Shown piece by piece: positions 53,173-64,000 of a stretch of DNA of 64,000 nt; the stretch's first letter is position 1, and the number at the start of each line of letters is the position of its first letter. The position numbers were made by a program, and so were the translations under genes. The notes below the pieces were generated by a model. The model saw only the letters and a list, made by a program, of their open reading frames with translations, did no database searches and had not been told where the DNA came from. Source of the DNA: Nautilus pompilius (Eukaryota; Mollusca; Cephalopoda; Nautilida; Nautilidae); contig JACATO010002141.1 in assembly GCA_018389105.1 (NCBI GenBank), positions 291,001 through 355,000 on the forward strand, read 5' to 3'.

Positions 53173-54554
53173 CTGTACAGCAAAATCATGTGATAAAATA
53201 AAAAAATATGAGAGTTATTTTCCTTGATAACAAAAAAAAAACAAAAACACACAGCTAAACTGAAGTTAAAACAAACAAATGATGTTCAGGAAAAGCCTCC
53301 AATTATCTACCAAATTTCACAAAACATAAGTGAAACGTGCTAATGAAGAGAGGTAGGAAAATAGACTTTGTGCACTGTATCTTCATCAAGCAATTTTTTT
53401 TTGGAACTTGATTTTATTTTTGTTTGCTGTCTGGGAATTAGAAAAGGCTAAAACAAGCATTTAAATATCATTTATCTGGAATAACTAGTTTTCTGGCTGG
53501 GTTCTAAGTTGAAAGTCATGATCCTGATAAAACATGAACCTCAAATATTCTTATGAGATTTCTTTCAATGAAACAAATAATAATCATTTTATTAAAAAAA
53601 CAACAAAAAAGTTCAGGCATGGGATTAATACCCTGAAAATAACTAAATAAAGTGAATGCATTTAGACTATTATTGTCAAATTTTTGACTGATCCACGCAT
53701 AAGTTCAGGATCCAAAATTATTTTAAGAAATTCTCATTTTTTTTTTAGAATTTCTAAAGGACGACATTATTTTCTCTGCAGTATTAAAACACCATCAGGA
53801 TCTGCAGTACATTTTCTTATCATCAGTGTCTGTTCTACACAGATTTGATCCAATTAGTCCTCTTGCTCATATCCCTGCATTTGTTCAACAAAGCTGCTCC
53901 AATTAACACTAAAACTCAGGAAGCAGTCTTTTTTCCACCTGCTGTTTTTAAATGCCCTTTACTCCATTTGTTTGCCAATTAAGGGTCTGTGTACTTTTTA
54001 CTTTCCTATGTCTAAGTATTAAACTTCCTGAAACAGCAGTAAGTTGCAATACCAACGTTATAATTAGAACTCCCAGAAGAGTCATTTTGACCACCATAGA
54101 AAAATCAATGTATTTCACTTGGTTAGTATTTCTCTTACCTGCTGTGGTCAGGTGCCTTTGCTTGAAACTAAACTTCAAAGTAATGCACATGTTTTCTGTG
54201 TTACAACAGGAGATTTTCAGATTTATTTATTCTACAACTTTGCATATCTTCTGTGAAGTTTATTGTGCAGGTGAAAACAAATAGACCAAACATCTGACTG
54301 CACCGTAGTGCTTGCAGTTATTACAGGGCTTATCAAAAGCTAAATCTGGAGGCAAAAAAGGGGGGGGGGCCTAAATATTGATGAAAAATACTAAGCGTGA
54401 TGAGGTTCTTCTTATAAGAGAAAGCCTCGAAAACAATGGCAGTGATAACATTGCCGGTAAAACTGAAAACAAACATGAAGAAATTTTGAGATAAGGATGA
54501 ACACAACCATAGCTGCCTATCCAAGCTCATTTTTCAATGGCACCCATGGTACAG
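53173..54554. other. Kinase intron; 53940-54554 is coding-like but unassigned
   Basis: 53173-53930 is ordinary AT-rich intron. 53940-54554 is less AT-rich and has overlapping open frames on both strands (minus 53948-54190, plus 53952-54284, minus 54333-54530). It may belong with the coding relic at 54555-55295, but no residue pattern was recognised. Confidence 0.4.
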
Positions 54555-55295
54555 CAATTATCTACACCAGGACAAACTGAGCAAAGACGTTGTTGCCTGA
54601 GTAGATGAGTAGCAATGCATGCTGTGTGAAAGTATGGTTCACCATTTAATAGAAATCTAACTTGAAAAAAAGTAGGAACGTTACTACCGACTACTTCTTC
54701 AAATCAATGAAATTAAGAAAACAAGCCTGGTCAGCGGCACAGTAAACTGTATCAGAAGACTTCCACCATCAGCAACGAACCTGTGCTTTACTCAATTAGA
54801 CTGCTGAAGCACTCTGGCTGTACCATAACGGTCTACAAATGCAAGCCAAGAAAATACACCATTTTGCTCAGCACACTTCATTCTTCCATTGCCATTAGGG
54901 ATGATGCAATGAAGCTCCCAGATATTGTCAAGTTTTATAAACACAAAGTTTGAAGTTAATACATTAGACCAGATTGCTCTGAGAAGGTTGGGTGTCACAG
55001 AAAGCCTGTTCAAGTATTCTACAACATTCTGGGTCTAGCAGTCATCAATTCCTGGGTCCTTTACAAGAAAACCACAACGATGAGGATCAGTAAGAGAAAA
55101 CTTAAACATAAGTTGAGGAAGATAAAATGCAAAGTGTGTAGCAGACGTTGGTGACTTCCCCATTAACACGAATGCCAAGTCACAGTGCAAGGCGAATAAG
55201 ATGCATGATAGCTGTACCATATGCAGAAGTATCATGTCTGTGTTGATTGCATAATCATTTAGACACCACAAAATACTAGATGCATTTTTTAGCAT
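54555..55295 (-). pseudogene. Unidentified coding relic
   Basis: On the minus strand 55295-54792 is one reading frame of about 168 codons broken by a single TAG (about 55035). That is far longer than expected here. Phrases look like a real globular protein: FSLTDPHRCGFLVKDPGIDD, NVVEYLNRLSVTPNLLRAIW, SNVLTSNFVFIKLDNIWELH, IPNGNGRMKCAEQNGVFSW and VDRYGTARVLQQSN followed by a stop. In another frame near 54650-54555, GEPYFHTACIATHLLRQQRL and CSVCPGVDNCC suggest the coding region continued after a frameshift. No splice sites flank it cleanly. I do not recognise the family. It may be a transposon or endogenised-virus gene, or a retrocopy of a host gene. Confidence 0.5.
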
Positions 55296-56238
<943 letters not shown>

Positions 56239-57343
56239 CTATAAATAAAACAGAAATGGCAAAAAAAGTTTAGAACCTCAAAACAAAAACGATGATTCTT
56301 GGTTATCCAGAAGCAGTACTCTTCTGAAGATTTTAAAAAAATATTTTATAATATTACATAAGTATAAATCAGGATCATAACTGTTTTCATACATGCAACT
56401 TTTGTAGATAAAAATCTATAAAAAATGCTGCTACTACTTACAGTTTATTTTACACTTAGCAAGAGTTATGGAAATACATATCTGCAGTCTTTCTCAAATT
56501 TCATACATGAAAATAAACACCAGATTACAGGCTAGCTGCTCGGATTTTCAGCTAATCCCCATGTTTTTTGAATTTGTGTATAAACTATTTGTGCTACTGA
56601 AAAAAAGATATACAACTATATCCTAACCACCAACAGATATTATACACTCAAATAATAAACAATGAGAATGACAAGCAAGGTGATGCCTGTCTCTGTCATA
56701 CAGCAGTATCTTCACTAGTTTTCATACATTTCTACTTTTTAGGACTGTAGTCCAAAAAAAAGGCTTCAGTTTACATGACTGTGCTATATATATGTACATC
56801 CATCTTCTAGGGTCGACAAACTAAAATATTTTACAACTTTTCACACAATACTCTATTTTTAATTCCAACTGGCACCACACGAGAAAAATCCCAGTTTTTG
56901 CTGCCTGTTTATTATTTATTCATTTTCTTTCTTTGCTTTTCTTGTTTTCGCTTTAAAACAGCTCCAGAACCACTATTTTTTGTAACAGTAATAAGCAAAA
57001 TGATTTTGAGTTTAGACAACAGAGAAGAAGTAAAGACACAAGCAAAGACAAGCACCATTAAAATTTTGTATCTGCTTCAGAATCTGGTGAGATGCACCAA
57101 TTAACAAATGTTATCTCGACATAAAAGTTCAATAGTTTGCTGCCATTGCTTTTCTGCGATGGTGAATATATATACTTACAAGTGCTGGGAACACTTTCCA
57201 TCAAATCAGCAACAATGACCAGTAGGCTTGACTATAGGACAGAGAATAAGAATCCTTAAAGGGTGAATTTTAACTAGCTACAACTATAAAGTTTCCATAC
57301 CACAACTACACATAGAGTTCTCAACAGACAAAACAGCCTGAAA

Positions 57344-57364
57344 AGTACAGTACAGTACAGTACA
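57344..57364. repeat. (AGTAC)n pentanucleotide repeat
   Basis: Four tandem AGTAC units, a short perfect minisatellite. Confidence 0.9.
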
Positions 57365-57512
57365 ATCTGGTTAAGCATTTCGGGTCTTTGAACTCCTCTA
57401 ACAAATCATCCTAGATGCTGCCTACATCTGAGTCATGCTTATATGCATTACCTTAACGTTTGGTGTAATCTAATTATCAAGCACCAGCAGAAAGTAGCTC
57501 AAATTGTTTTTG

Positions 57513-57531
57513 TATACATACATACATACAT
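57513..57531. repeat. (TACA)n tetranucleotide repeat
   Basis: About 19 bp of tandem ATAC/TACA units. Confidence 0.85.
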
Positions 57532-57554
57532 TTTGTTTAAAAAAACTAAAACTA

Positions 57555-58112
57555 CCATATTTTTCAACATATAAGTTGATACTTTTTTCTGCAAGAGCCT
57601 TACCATTAACTTATACTCCACTCTGGGTTCTATGTGGATGAAATCATGATACCAGGAACACAGGACCCTTAAGTACCATTGGGAAATTTATGTATGATTG
57701 TATGTGTGTGTGTGGATGCATGCTGACTCAGAATCAGTTACCTTCCTTTTATTTTTAGGGGGCACAGATATCATTGTGTTAGTGGAGCTTCAATTCTACA
57801 AAGTTGAAAAAAATATCAACCCTTACTTGAAAATGCCTGCTATAAAGAAAAGGAAAGCAAATGCTGCAGCTCTTAAACTGAAGTGGTGAATTTTTTACAT
57901 TCTCTTTCCTTCCCCAAATCTCTTGCTTTGATGTTATCCACCACTGCTGTTTTATAACCCTAACAGAAATTTTATACTGTTATTACTGCATAAAAGTACA
58001 ATCATACTACTGACTTATACAACTGACTTACATGTTAATGAAGGCTTGGAAAATGGGAAAATTTACCTATTTGACTTATACTCCACATCGACTTATAACC
58101 CAAAAGATATGG
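57555..58112 (+). mobile_element. pogo-family MITE, 558 bp (copy 4)
   Basis: Flanked by TA (57553-57554, 58113-58114). The ends CCATATTTTTCAACATATAAG and CGACTTATAACCCAAAAGATATGG match the other family copies, and the first 300 bp are close to copy 1. The remaining coding part is only the first codons, MPAIKKRKANAAALKLKW then a stop near 57888. It then jumps to the shared 3' block (ATTCTCTTTCCTTCCCCAAAT, which starts at about 1287 in copy 1). It has therefore lost even the DNA-binding domain that copy 1 keeps. Confidence 0.88.
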
Positions 58113-58120
58113 TACATTTA

Positions 58121-58680
58121 GTAACTGGAGATGAAATATGGGTTCATCTTTGGGACCAAGAAACAGAACATGAGTCAATGCAATGGAAGCACAAATAATC
58201 ATCCATCCTAAAGAAGTCAGTACTCAACCATCAATCAGCAAGTTTGACAAAATTTTCTAGAATTCCCAAGAAATTCTGATGATCAACTATATGCCACAAA
58301 AAACTATGATTACAGGTGTTTATGTCCAACTGATGCAAAGTTTTAAGAACAAACAGCAAAGCAAACTGAGCAAAGGAGTCATGCTTTTACATAATTCCCC
58401 AACTCATGAGACTCACAATGAACAGGCTACAATTTGCAATTGCAGCTTTGAGAAACTTCTGCATCCAGTTTACAGTCCTGGGTGACTATTTTCTGTTTAA
58501 AAACCCTGGAAATAAATGTGCATGTGTCAATATTTAAACAATGAAGAACTACAGAAAGCTGTGGAGGCTTATTTTGAGAACCAAAACAAAAGCTTCTATT
58601 ACAGTGCCATTGATTCATTAAAACTAAAATGGAAAAAGTGTATTGATGTAAACGTTGAAAAATATATAGCAATTAACTAA
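58121..58680 (+). pseudogene. Mariner-type transposase C-terminal two-thirds, broken
   Basis: It starts abruptly after pogo copy 4 with VTGDEIWVHLWDQETEHESM, the first-aspartate block of mariner transposases, and QWKHK followed by a stop. After a frameshift, INYMPQKTMITGVYVQLMQS and SKLSKGVMLLHNSPTHETHN follow, where the usual LLHDNAPxH has lost its aspartate. Then FEKLLHPVYSPG precedes the third catalytic block, and near 58630-58677 KWKKCIDVNVEKYIAIN and a stop form the C-terminus. The N-terminal DNA-binding part and both terminal repeats are absent. It belongs to the classical mariner (DD34D) group, distinct from the 34-kb lineage. Confidence 0.8.
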
Positions 58681-61269
58681 TTTATCTCGACTGATTATAG
58701 TAGATCTAAAAAATTTGACTGCCCTTTGTATATTTCCATTTTCTGATGCAAGTATGGACCTGGATTATTTTACATTTAATGCTCTGTAGAATATTTTGCT
58801 ACTGTTGTTGTTCTGCTCTTTCTTTTATCATTTCTAAATGGACTAAAAATATAATAAGTTTAATTAGATAATCATCATTTCCAGGGTAATGATTATTAAA
58901 AGTAGAACGATCAAGACACTGGTCACTGCCAAAGGGTATTGTATTTGTATGTGACAGCAATGACCAGCCTATTTTCCATCCGAATTTCGCTTATTTAAAT
59001 CATCTGGATTAAAACCAGCAAAATTTCCCACTTAAGGTATCAACCAGTTATCAAAAGTTGGCAGCTAAAAAACAACAGAAATTGTAAATTGCTAAGAATT
59101 TTTAATCATCTATACTAACTTCGTGTTTAAAACTAATATGACAAGATTAGAGGGGAAAAAAGTATCTTCTGGCCATAAGAATACTTTCTAAGTCAGTACG
59201 TTAGATTCGAATCAGGTGTATGAGCCAGCAACTTTGCAACATAGATTTTTGTGTATCTATGAGAAACTGCTTAATGATAGCAACCAAACGTTTTTTTTGT
59301 TATTATTAAATTTTAACTTCTCTTGCTCTTCTCTGCCATGTCCTTAAATATTTGAAAATAGATTATGTTGAAAACCCAGATACATTAAGAAAATGCATCT
59401 CTCAAAACCAACAGAGAAGTTGTATTATACATTGTAAAAGTTGTGAAAATCTACAAATGTATGGTTATCAATTCACAATACTTTCAATTATAAAAAAAAA
59501 CAACAAAATGTCTGCTTTAGCTTGGTTTGTTGGTATTTGAAAAACCTGATCAGAATAGGGAATTAGTGGAAGCCAGGGTTCCCCAAAATTCAGCCAAACT
59601 TTTTGGATTCTTTTCTGAAAAGGCCAATGTAATTCTTTAAAAAAATTATATACAGACATATAAAACCTATTGATGCTATTGGCAAATACCATATATAAAT
59701 ACTTGAAAACATGCATGAGTTATTCTCATTAAAAAAAAACTTTTTTTTTTTAATTTCATTATAACAAAAATTATACTGGAAATAAAGTGTTAGAGTGAAG
59801 AAAAATACAACCGTGCTATAAAAAAAAAATGGAGGAGGAGAAGAAAATAGTTCAATCTTAAATCTCATAAATAAATTAATTAATTTACCTTCAAGGCAAA
59901 CTTTATTTCAGCTAATTCATGCTTTAAAACATAATCATACATTTACTAATACTTAGAATAGAAGTGGTATGCTAATTTTTATTTCCAAAAAATAGCAGGC
60001 AGTTACTTAGAAAGGCATATTGTCAATTTGTATGTATAGCTAAGTAAGTGCTTAGTTTTTGAATTTTCAGGTCTATGAAGTATTTTCTTATTAAGTAGAG
60101 CAGACATGATATTATGTTAAAATTCGTATACAAATTATTTGGCCCAGATTTCATAGATTCTTTGCACTGTACACTTGCTTTGGTAGAGACTTTCCATTTT
60201 ATTAGTAAGCCTTCGTTCTCTGCGAGTGCTCTTGCTTGGCTAATGTACCTCATAGCAGTGCAAGTTAACAGATAGTTTTACTGGGACACCACAAAGGCTA
60301 AAGCAATAAACACACCACCAGCTTCTACTTCCATTCTGTGCAGTCGAGCATTAAACTTCTGACCATGTTACTGATGACCATCAAAATTTAAAAAAAAAAA
60401 AAAGTGAAATATTTATCAAGAGTTGAACCTCCAAAGGAAAAAGGCCAGCTATAGAATAACCACGAAAAAATGGAAACAAATCAAACAAAAAAAAATTATT
60501 TTACAAAAGAAGAAATTAACAATCATTGAATGATTTGCTCTTCAAAAGTTGTCATCAGTTTTTGGTTGTTGTTTTTTTTTTACAGAATTTAAAAGAATTG
60601 AAATTTGGTAGCTCCAGTTATCAAATGAATCAATCAATGAAGCCTAGGTGGGATCATGTTTTTTTTTAAGAAATGGTTCCTCTTTGACTAAAATGTTTAA
60701 AGAATGTTTTTGCCAAAAAGCATATAAACAGGGCCAATAAAGAGTATATTATTTTGGTTAACTTATGGCATGCTTCATGGCAATAGAGGGTATAAGGTAA
60801 ATAATGAGCACTCTCCACTAATTATTAGTAAAATAGTTTTCTTTATTTATTATGTTTTGTCTGATGTTTTTTTTTTTTTGTTTTTTTCTCAGACAGGTAA
60901 CTTAAGTAGATGGATGGTGTCAAAATTTTTATAGTGGCAGACAAGAACGATGGCAGAACAAACATAAATTGACACACAAAATATGTAAAATTAAACATTC
61001 CACCATGAACGTTACACTAATAGAAAAGTAATTTTTTTGTTCTTTTGATTGACATATATACATCATCATCACAATGAATAATACATTTGGCATACACTTG
61101 CTTTTCTTACATCATGATGAAATTTCAAAGCAACAAAAAGTTTAAAAACTGCTTATATTTGTGGGGTTTTTCCTGAAAACCAATACAATACATTAAACTA
61201 ATGCATAGCTTTTTTAGCATTCTAAAATGGGTTTTAAAAGCCAGTCTAAATCCAACAAATTGCACTTGG
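58681..61269. other. Kinase intron, no gene seen
   Basis: AT-rich. A short exon-like string on the minus strand (59942-59889, ATG to a GTAAAT donor) was noted and rejected. Nothing else was recognised. Confidence 0.5.
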
Positions 61270-62060
61270 ATTGTGGAGTTGTGAAAGAAGAAACTTTCAT
61301 GTTCCAAGATTGCTAAGTGGGTTGAATGCAGTAAAACAGCTTTTATCTACTGGCAGCTACATCAACCATCAAAGAAGTAACAAATCTAAAAAAAACACTG
61401 ATGATCAAACCAATTGGAAAATCAATCATCTGTTCAAAATGGACTGGCACAAAATATCTGTTAACATTTTAAGAGATTTGTAAGAGGTCCATGACTGTCC
61501 AAAGACAGCTTTGTGATTTTGAATTGATGGGGCATGCTGCCAGAAAGAATTCTTTGTTTTCTTGAAGAATCTAGAAATGGCAGCCACAATACTCTGGTTT
61601 GATAAAACATGGTTCCAAAGGTTTGGATCAGATGGTTGAACATATGTATGTATGGTGAAGCATTCCATCCAAAGCATACCAAGTAACAACATAATAGGGG
61701 TGTGTCCATTATGGCATTGGGCTGGTTTACTCAAAAAGGAATAAAGCCTATTCACTGCATCGGTCTGTTCACTTGGATATTTTGACCAATATACTAAAAC
61801 CATACTCTCAGGAATGCTTCCCTCTCAACTGGATTTGCTGACATAACAACAATCTGAAACATTCAGCAGTGCAGTATGTTATAGATCACAAAAATTCAAA
61901 GTTGCTGCTCAAAGACCTGATCTGAATCCAACAGAAAATCTATTTACAGCTATTGATGTCTACTTACCTGATCTTTTTATCTCATATAATCTCTAAAAAT
62001 TAGACTTTTGTGACAAAATTTAAAATATGTTAGATTCATTCTCAAACTTTTGATGCCATG
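61270..62060 (+). pseudogene. Tc1-like transposase relic
   Basis: Plus-strand order. 61271-61483 includes NWKINHLFKMDWHKISVNIL, resembling the second helix-turn-helix region. From about 61555 come VFLKNLEMAATILWFDKTWF and QRFGSDG, the block normally reading WSDETKFxxFGSDG. Then, after a stop, TYVCMVKHSIQSI, CPLWHWAGLL and later DLNPTENLFTAID near 61920, the third-aspartate block (SPDLNPIENLW). The QQDN block is not recognisable. Frames change several times. No terminal repeats were identified, and the next element starts at 62172. Confidence 0.7.
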
Positions 62061-62171
62061 AAATTCTGTCATAGTGAGCATATACAAGATATTTACTACT
62101 GAATATGATGATGTATATTGTCAATTGAGAGAGCAAAAAAATTGTTTTTTATTAGTGTAATGGCTATGCTA

Positions 62172-62742
62172 CGAGGGTAAGTAAAAAATTATCCACACTT
62201 TCGCCATAACATATCTTTAGGTTTATCACACTGCCTTCTGCTCATGTGTGCTTATAGTTGGTACTATTGTGGTCACGTGATCGAAGTTTGAGCTTGATCG
62301 CTCCAGTTTTCTTGCTGCTGTTACAGTGTAAACATGACCACTCCGCTAGCAATGTGCACCAAGGAGGAACAAAGAGCAGTGATCCGATTTCTCTGGTCGG
62401 AAGGTATGTCAGGGGCTGAAATTCATCGGAGGCTGTTAACACAATACAGCGACAGTGCACTACCACGTAGAAGTGTGTATGAGTGGATCGAGAAGTTTAA
62501 AAGTGGTTGGACAAGCGTGATGCATGGAGGAGGAGCAGGACGCCCGTCAACCTCCACCACTGACAAGAAGATTCAGCAAGCTCGAGAGATGGTAATGGCG
62601 AACCGGTGAATTATCATCGATGAGGTAGCATGTTCTCTGCAGATTAGTCATGGTTCTGCCTACCAAATCATCCACGACGAGCTTGGCTTCCATAAAGTCT
62701 GTGCGAGATGGGTGCCAGCAGATAATTTTTGACTTTCCCTCA
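62172..62742 (+). mobile_element. Mariner deletion derivative, 571 bp, keeping the transposase DNA-binding domain
   Basis: TA-flanked (62170-62171 and 62743-62744). The termini CGAGGGTAAGTAAAAAATTATC and TGAGGGAAAGTCAAAAATTATC (the second on the minus strand) are imperfect inverted repeats of about 22 bp. The interior holds the transposase start and both N-terminal helix-turn-helix units, then goes directly from the coding sequence (RWVPAD) into the right terminal repeat. The catalytic domain has been removed by one internal deletion. Confidence 0.92.
62334..62706 (+). pseudogene. Mariner/SETMAR-type transposase N-terminal domain, truncated, one internal stop
   Basis: The start codon at 62334 opens MTTPLAMCTKEEQRAVIRFL, then EIHRRLLTQYSDSALPRRSV and YEWIEKFKSG, the first helix-turn-helix of the mariner DNA-binding domain (HTH_48 type). 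GRPSTSTTDKKIQQAREMV is the linker. An in-frame TGA at 62607-62609 ends the 91-codon frame; the reading goes on as IIIDEVACSLQISHGSAYQI and IHDELGFHKVCARWVPAD, the second helix-turn-helix. Nothing of the DDE core is left. If made, the 91-residue product would contain only part of the DNA-binding domain. Confidence 0.88.
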
Positions 62743-62744
62743 TA

Positions 62745-63089
62745 GAATGTTTATTTTTAAATATGCTACATGGCAATTTATGTTTGTTCTGCCATTTTTA
62801 TATTTTATCTGCCACTGTATATTTTTTAATAGCTTAATATATATCCTCCCATTTAAAAAATAAAGTTTAAAATCCTCATACCCCTTTGACTATGTATATT
62901 TACTAAAATTAAAATCTTTGTAAAAATGTCATGGAAAGAGTCCATTAGTAAAAAAGATGATTTACCAACATTTTACAAGTTTGAAAAAACAAAACATGAC
63001 AGCTATGAATTTAAAAGATTAACATAAAAAATCCTCCTCATCAAACAAAATTGAGTATATTCACCATGTATAAGATTAAAATAATAGTG
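62745..63089. other. Short AT-rich spacer
   Basis: No feature between the mariner derivative and the Tigger relic. Confidence 0.55.
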
Positions 63090-63893
63090 TTCATACAATC
63101 CAATTATCTGAACTCAGCTTATCCAGATCAAATTTTTCAGATGACCACAAAAATGTTTAATGTATCTAAATGTATTCAACCACTTTGTAACAGGTGGTAG
63201 AGCATGCTGCCTCACACCTTTATCAGAAGTAACATTAGTCTTACTGAGTTTACTGTGCTTTATGTTTCCTTAAAAATTAAAACTGTGTTGTTTTTTTGTT
63301 TTTTTTTAAATCAAAGTTCCTCTTTGTTTGGGTGAAAATGCCTACCAAATACAAAGTGTGGTTCTTTCATTGAGTGACAAAGTAGACATTGTGAACAAGT
63401 TAAAGGAAGGTGATTGTGGTAAAAAGATAGCAGAGAAATATGATGCAGGACCTTCAAAGCTTAATTTTGTTTTTGTTTTGGAAGAAGATGGAAGTTAAAC
63501 ACAGAAAGCAATGAAAAAACCAGAAAATGAGAAAAGTTTACCTGTTTTTCATGGTCAGCCAATTTCAGATACTAAAATCTTGGTGGTAATCCAGAATTTA
63601 AGGCAAGTTCCTTATGGTTAAAACATTTTAAGTTACGGTACAGCATACGTGTACTGGAAATTCATGGTGGAAAGCTTTCAGTTAACTTTGCAGAGGCTGA
63701 TAATTTTGTAAAGAAACTAGAACCATTAATTTTTATTTACATTAACTGTACCATTAATATTGTAAAATACTTGTTCAAGATACATCTACTGCATGTATCT
63801 ATTTTACAGTATTGCAACATACAATTTTTAATAACGTCCAATTATCCAAAACGCCCATGGTCCCAATTAGTCCAGATAATCAGTGTTCTACTG
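63090..63893 (+). mobile_element. Tigger-like (pogo group) element remnant
   Basis: The right end is clear: read on the minus strand from 63893 it starts CAGTAGAACACTGATTATC, with TA at 63894-63895 outside. The left end near 63090 is diverged (CCAATTATCTGAACTCAGC at 63100 on). The coding relic reads VVLSLSDKVDIVNKLKEGDC and GKKIAEKYDAGPSKLN at 63359-63470, the N-terminal CENP-B-type helix-turn-helix. After a stop and gap it resumes at 63593-63715 with NPEFKASSLWLKHFKLRYSI, RVLEIHGGKLSVNFAEAD and NFVKKL, the second CENP-B DNA-binding helix-turn-helix. The DDE core is deleted: the sequence runs from here straight to the right terminus. Confidence 0.8.
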
Positions 63894-64000
63894 TACATCA
63901 GTTTCAGTAAATAATACTAACATATACCATAATTTAAAAATATTACAATAATTTCCTGTAAATGCAACTTGTTTTCCTTTTAGTGTTGGATATTATGCCA

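Larger units (their letters stand above)
56239..57554. other. Kinase intron upstream of the glycine-loop exon
   Basis: The 3' splice region lies at its left end. No N-terminal kinase exon was found here. It contains an (AGTAC)n repeat at 57344-57364 and a (TACA)n repeat at 57513-57531. Confidence 0.55.

Noticed and set aside
59889..59942. Minus-strand ATG followed by 18 codons (MYDYVLKHELAEIKFALK) ending at a GTAAAT donor, considered as a first exon of the kinase
   Set aside because: The residues before the kinase glycine loop should include a DRWK-like end, which is absent; the string is short and the donor is weak.
61426..61803. Minus-strand open frame of 125 codons
   Set aside because: It lies antisense to the Tc1 relic; the plus strand reads the FGSDG block and neighbouring motifs, the minus strand matches nothing.

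Overview
This is AT-rich animal nuclear DNA. It looks like a gene-poor stretch of one very large protein kinase gene whose introns are packed with decayed DNA transposons. Three minus-strand exons (56238-56091, 26674-26460, 656-486) join in frame into a tau-tubulin kinase (TTBK/Asator, casein kinase 1-like) catalytic domain, from the glycine loop through HRDIKP and DFG to the end of the activation segment. The introns between them are 29,416 and 25,803 nt. The N-terminal exon and the rest of the kinase lie outside the window on the right and left. Residues such as RAAAGFRGT in the activation segment resemble invertebrate TTBKs more than vertebrate ones. The element mix (ZBED5-like and GTF2IRD2-like hATs, Jerky/Tigger and pogo, several mariner lineages, a Gmr1-like LTR element) and giant introns would suit a mollusc, perhaps a cephalopod, but I cannot fix the taxon. 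I see no coleoid-type SINEs.

Layout, left to right. Kinase exon 3 (486-656). A 677-bp pogo derivative (763-1439). A GTF2IRD2-like hAT on the minus strand (about 5540-9617) split by a pogo element (about 7019-8859). A Gmr1-like Ty3/gypsy element (about 15061-19912) with two diverged LTRs and a hAT derivative (15919-16388) nested inside it. A zinc-finger coding relic (about 23450-23705) next to a 346-bp TA-flanked MITE (23751-24096). Kinase exon 2 (26460-26674). A ZBED-type hAT relic (27381 to about 29110). A Tc1 relic (about 31080-31770). A pogo copy (33729-36275) interrupted by a nearly full-length but dead mariner (34130-35422). A second ZBED5-like hAT relic (minus, 39436-41373). A Jerky/Tigger relic (minus, about 43300-44640). 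A Tc1 relic (about 48080-48703). Mariner pieces at about 51157-51440 and 51487-51996. An unidentified coding relic (minus, about 54555-55295). Kinase exon 1 of this window (56091-56238). A 558-bp pogo MITE (57555-58112) next to a mariner relic (58121-58680). A Tc1 relic (about 61270-62060). A mariner deletion derivative keeping its DNA-binding domain (62172-62742). A Tigger relic (about 63090-63893).

No transposase here looks active: each has stops, frameshifts or large deletions. The less explained signals are in the kinase's 29-kb intron. One is a 66-nt candidate cassette exon (53107-53172) in exactly the phase needed to add 22 codons to the kinase alphaC-beta4 loop. Others are a 30-nt candidate microexon of the same phase, a possible 3'-terminal exon with a poly(A) signal, and a coding relic I cannot assign. 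All calls come from reading the sequence and remembered family features; no database search was run.
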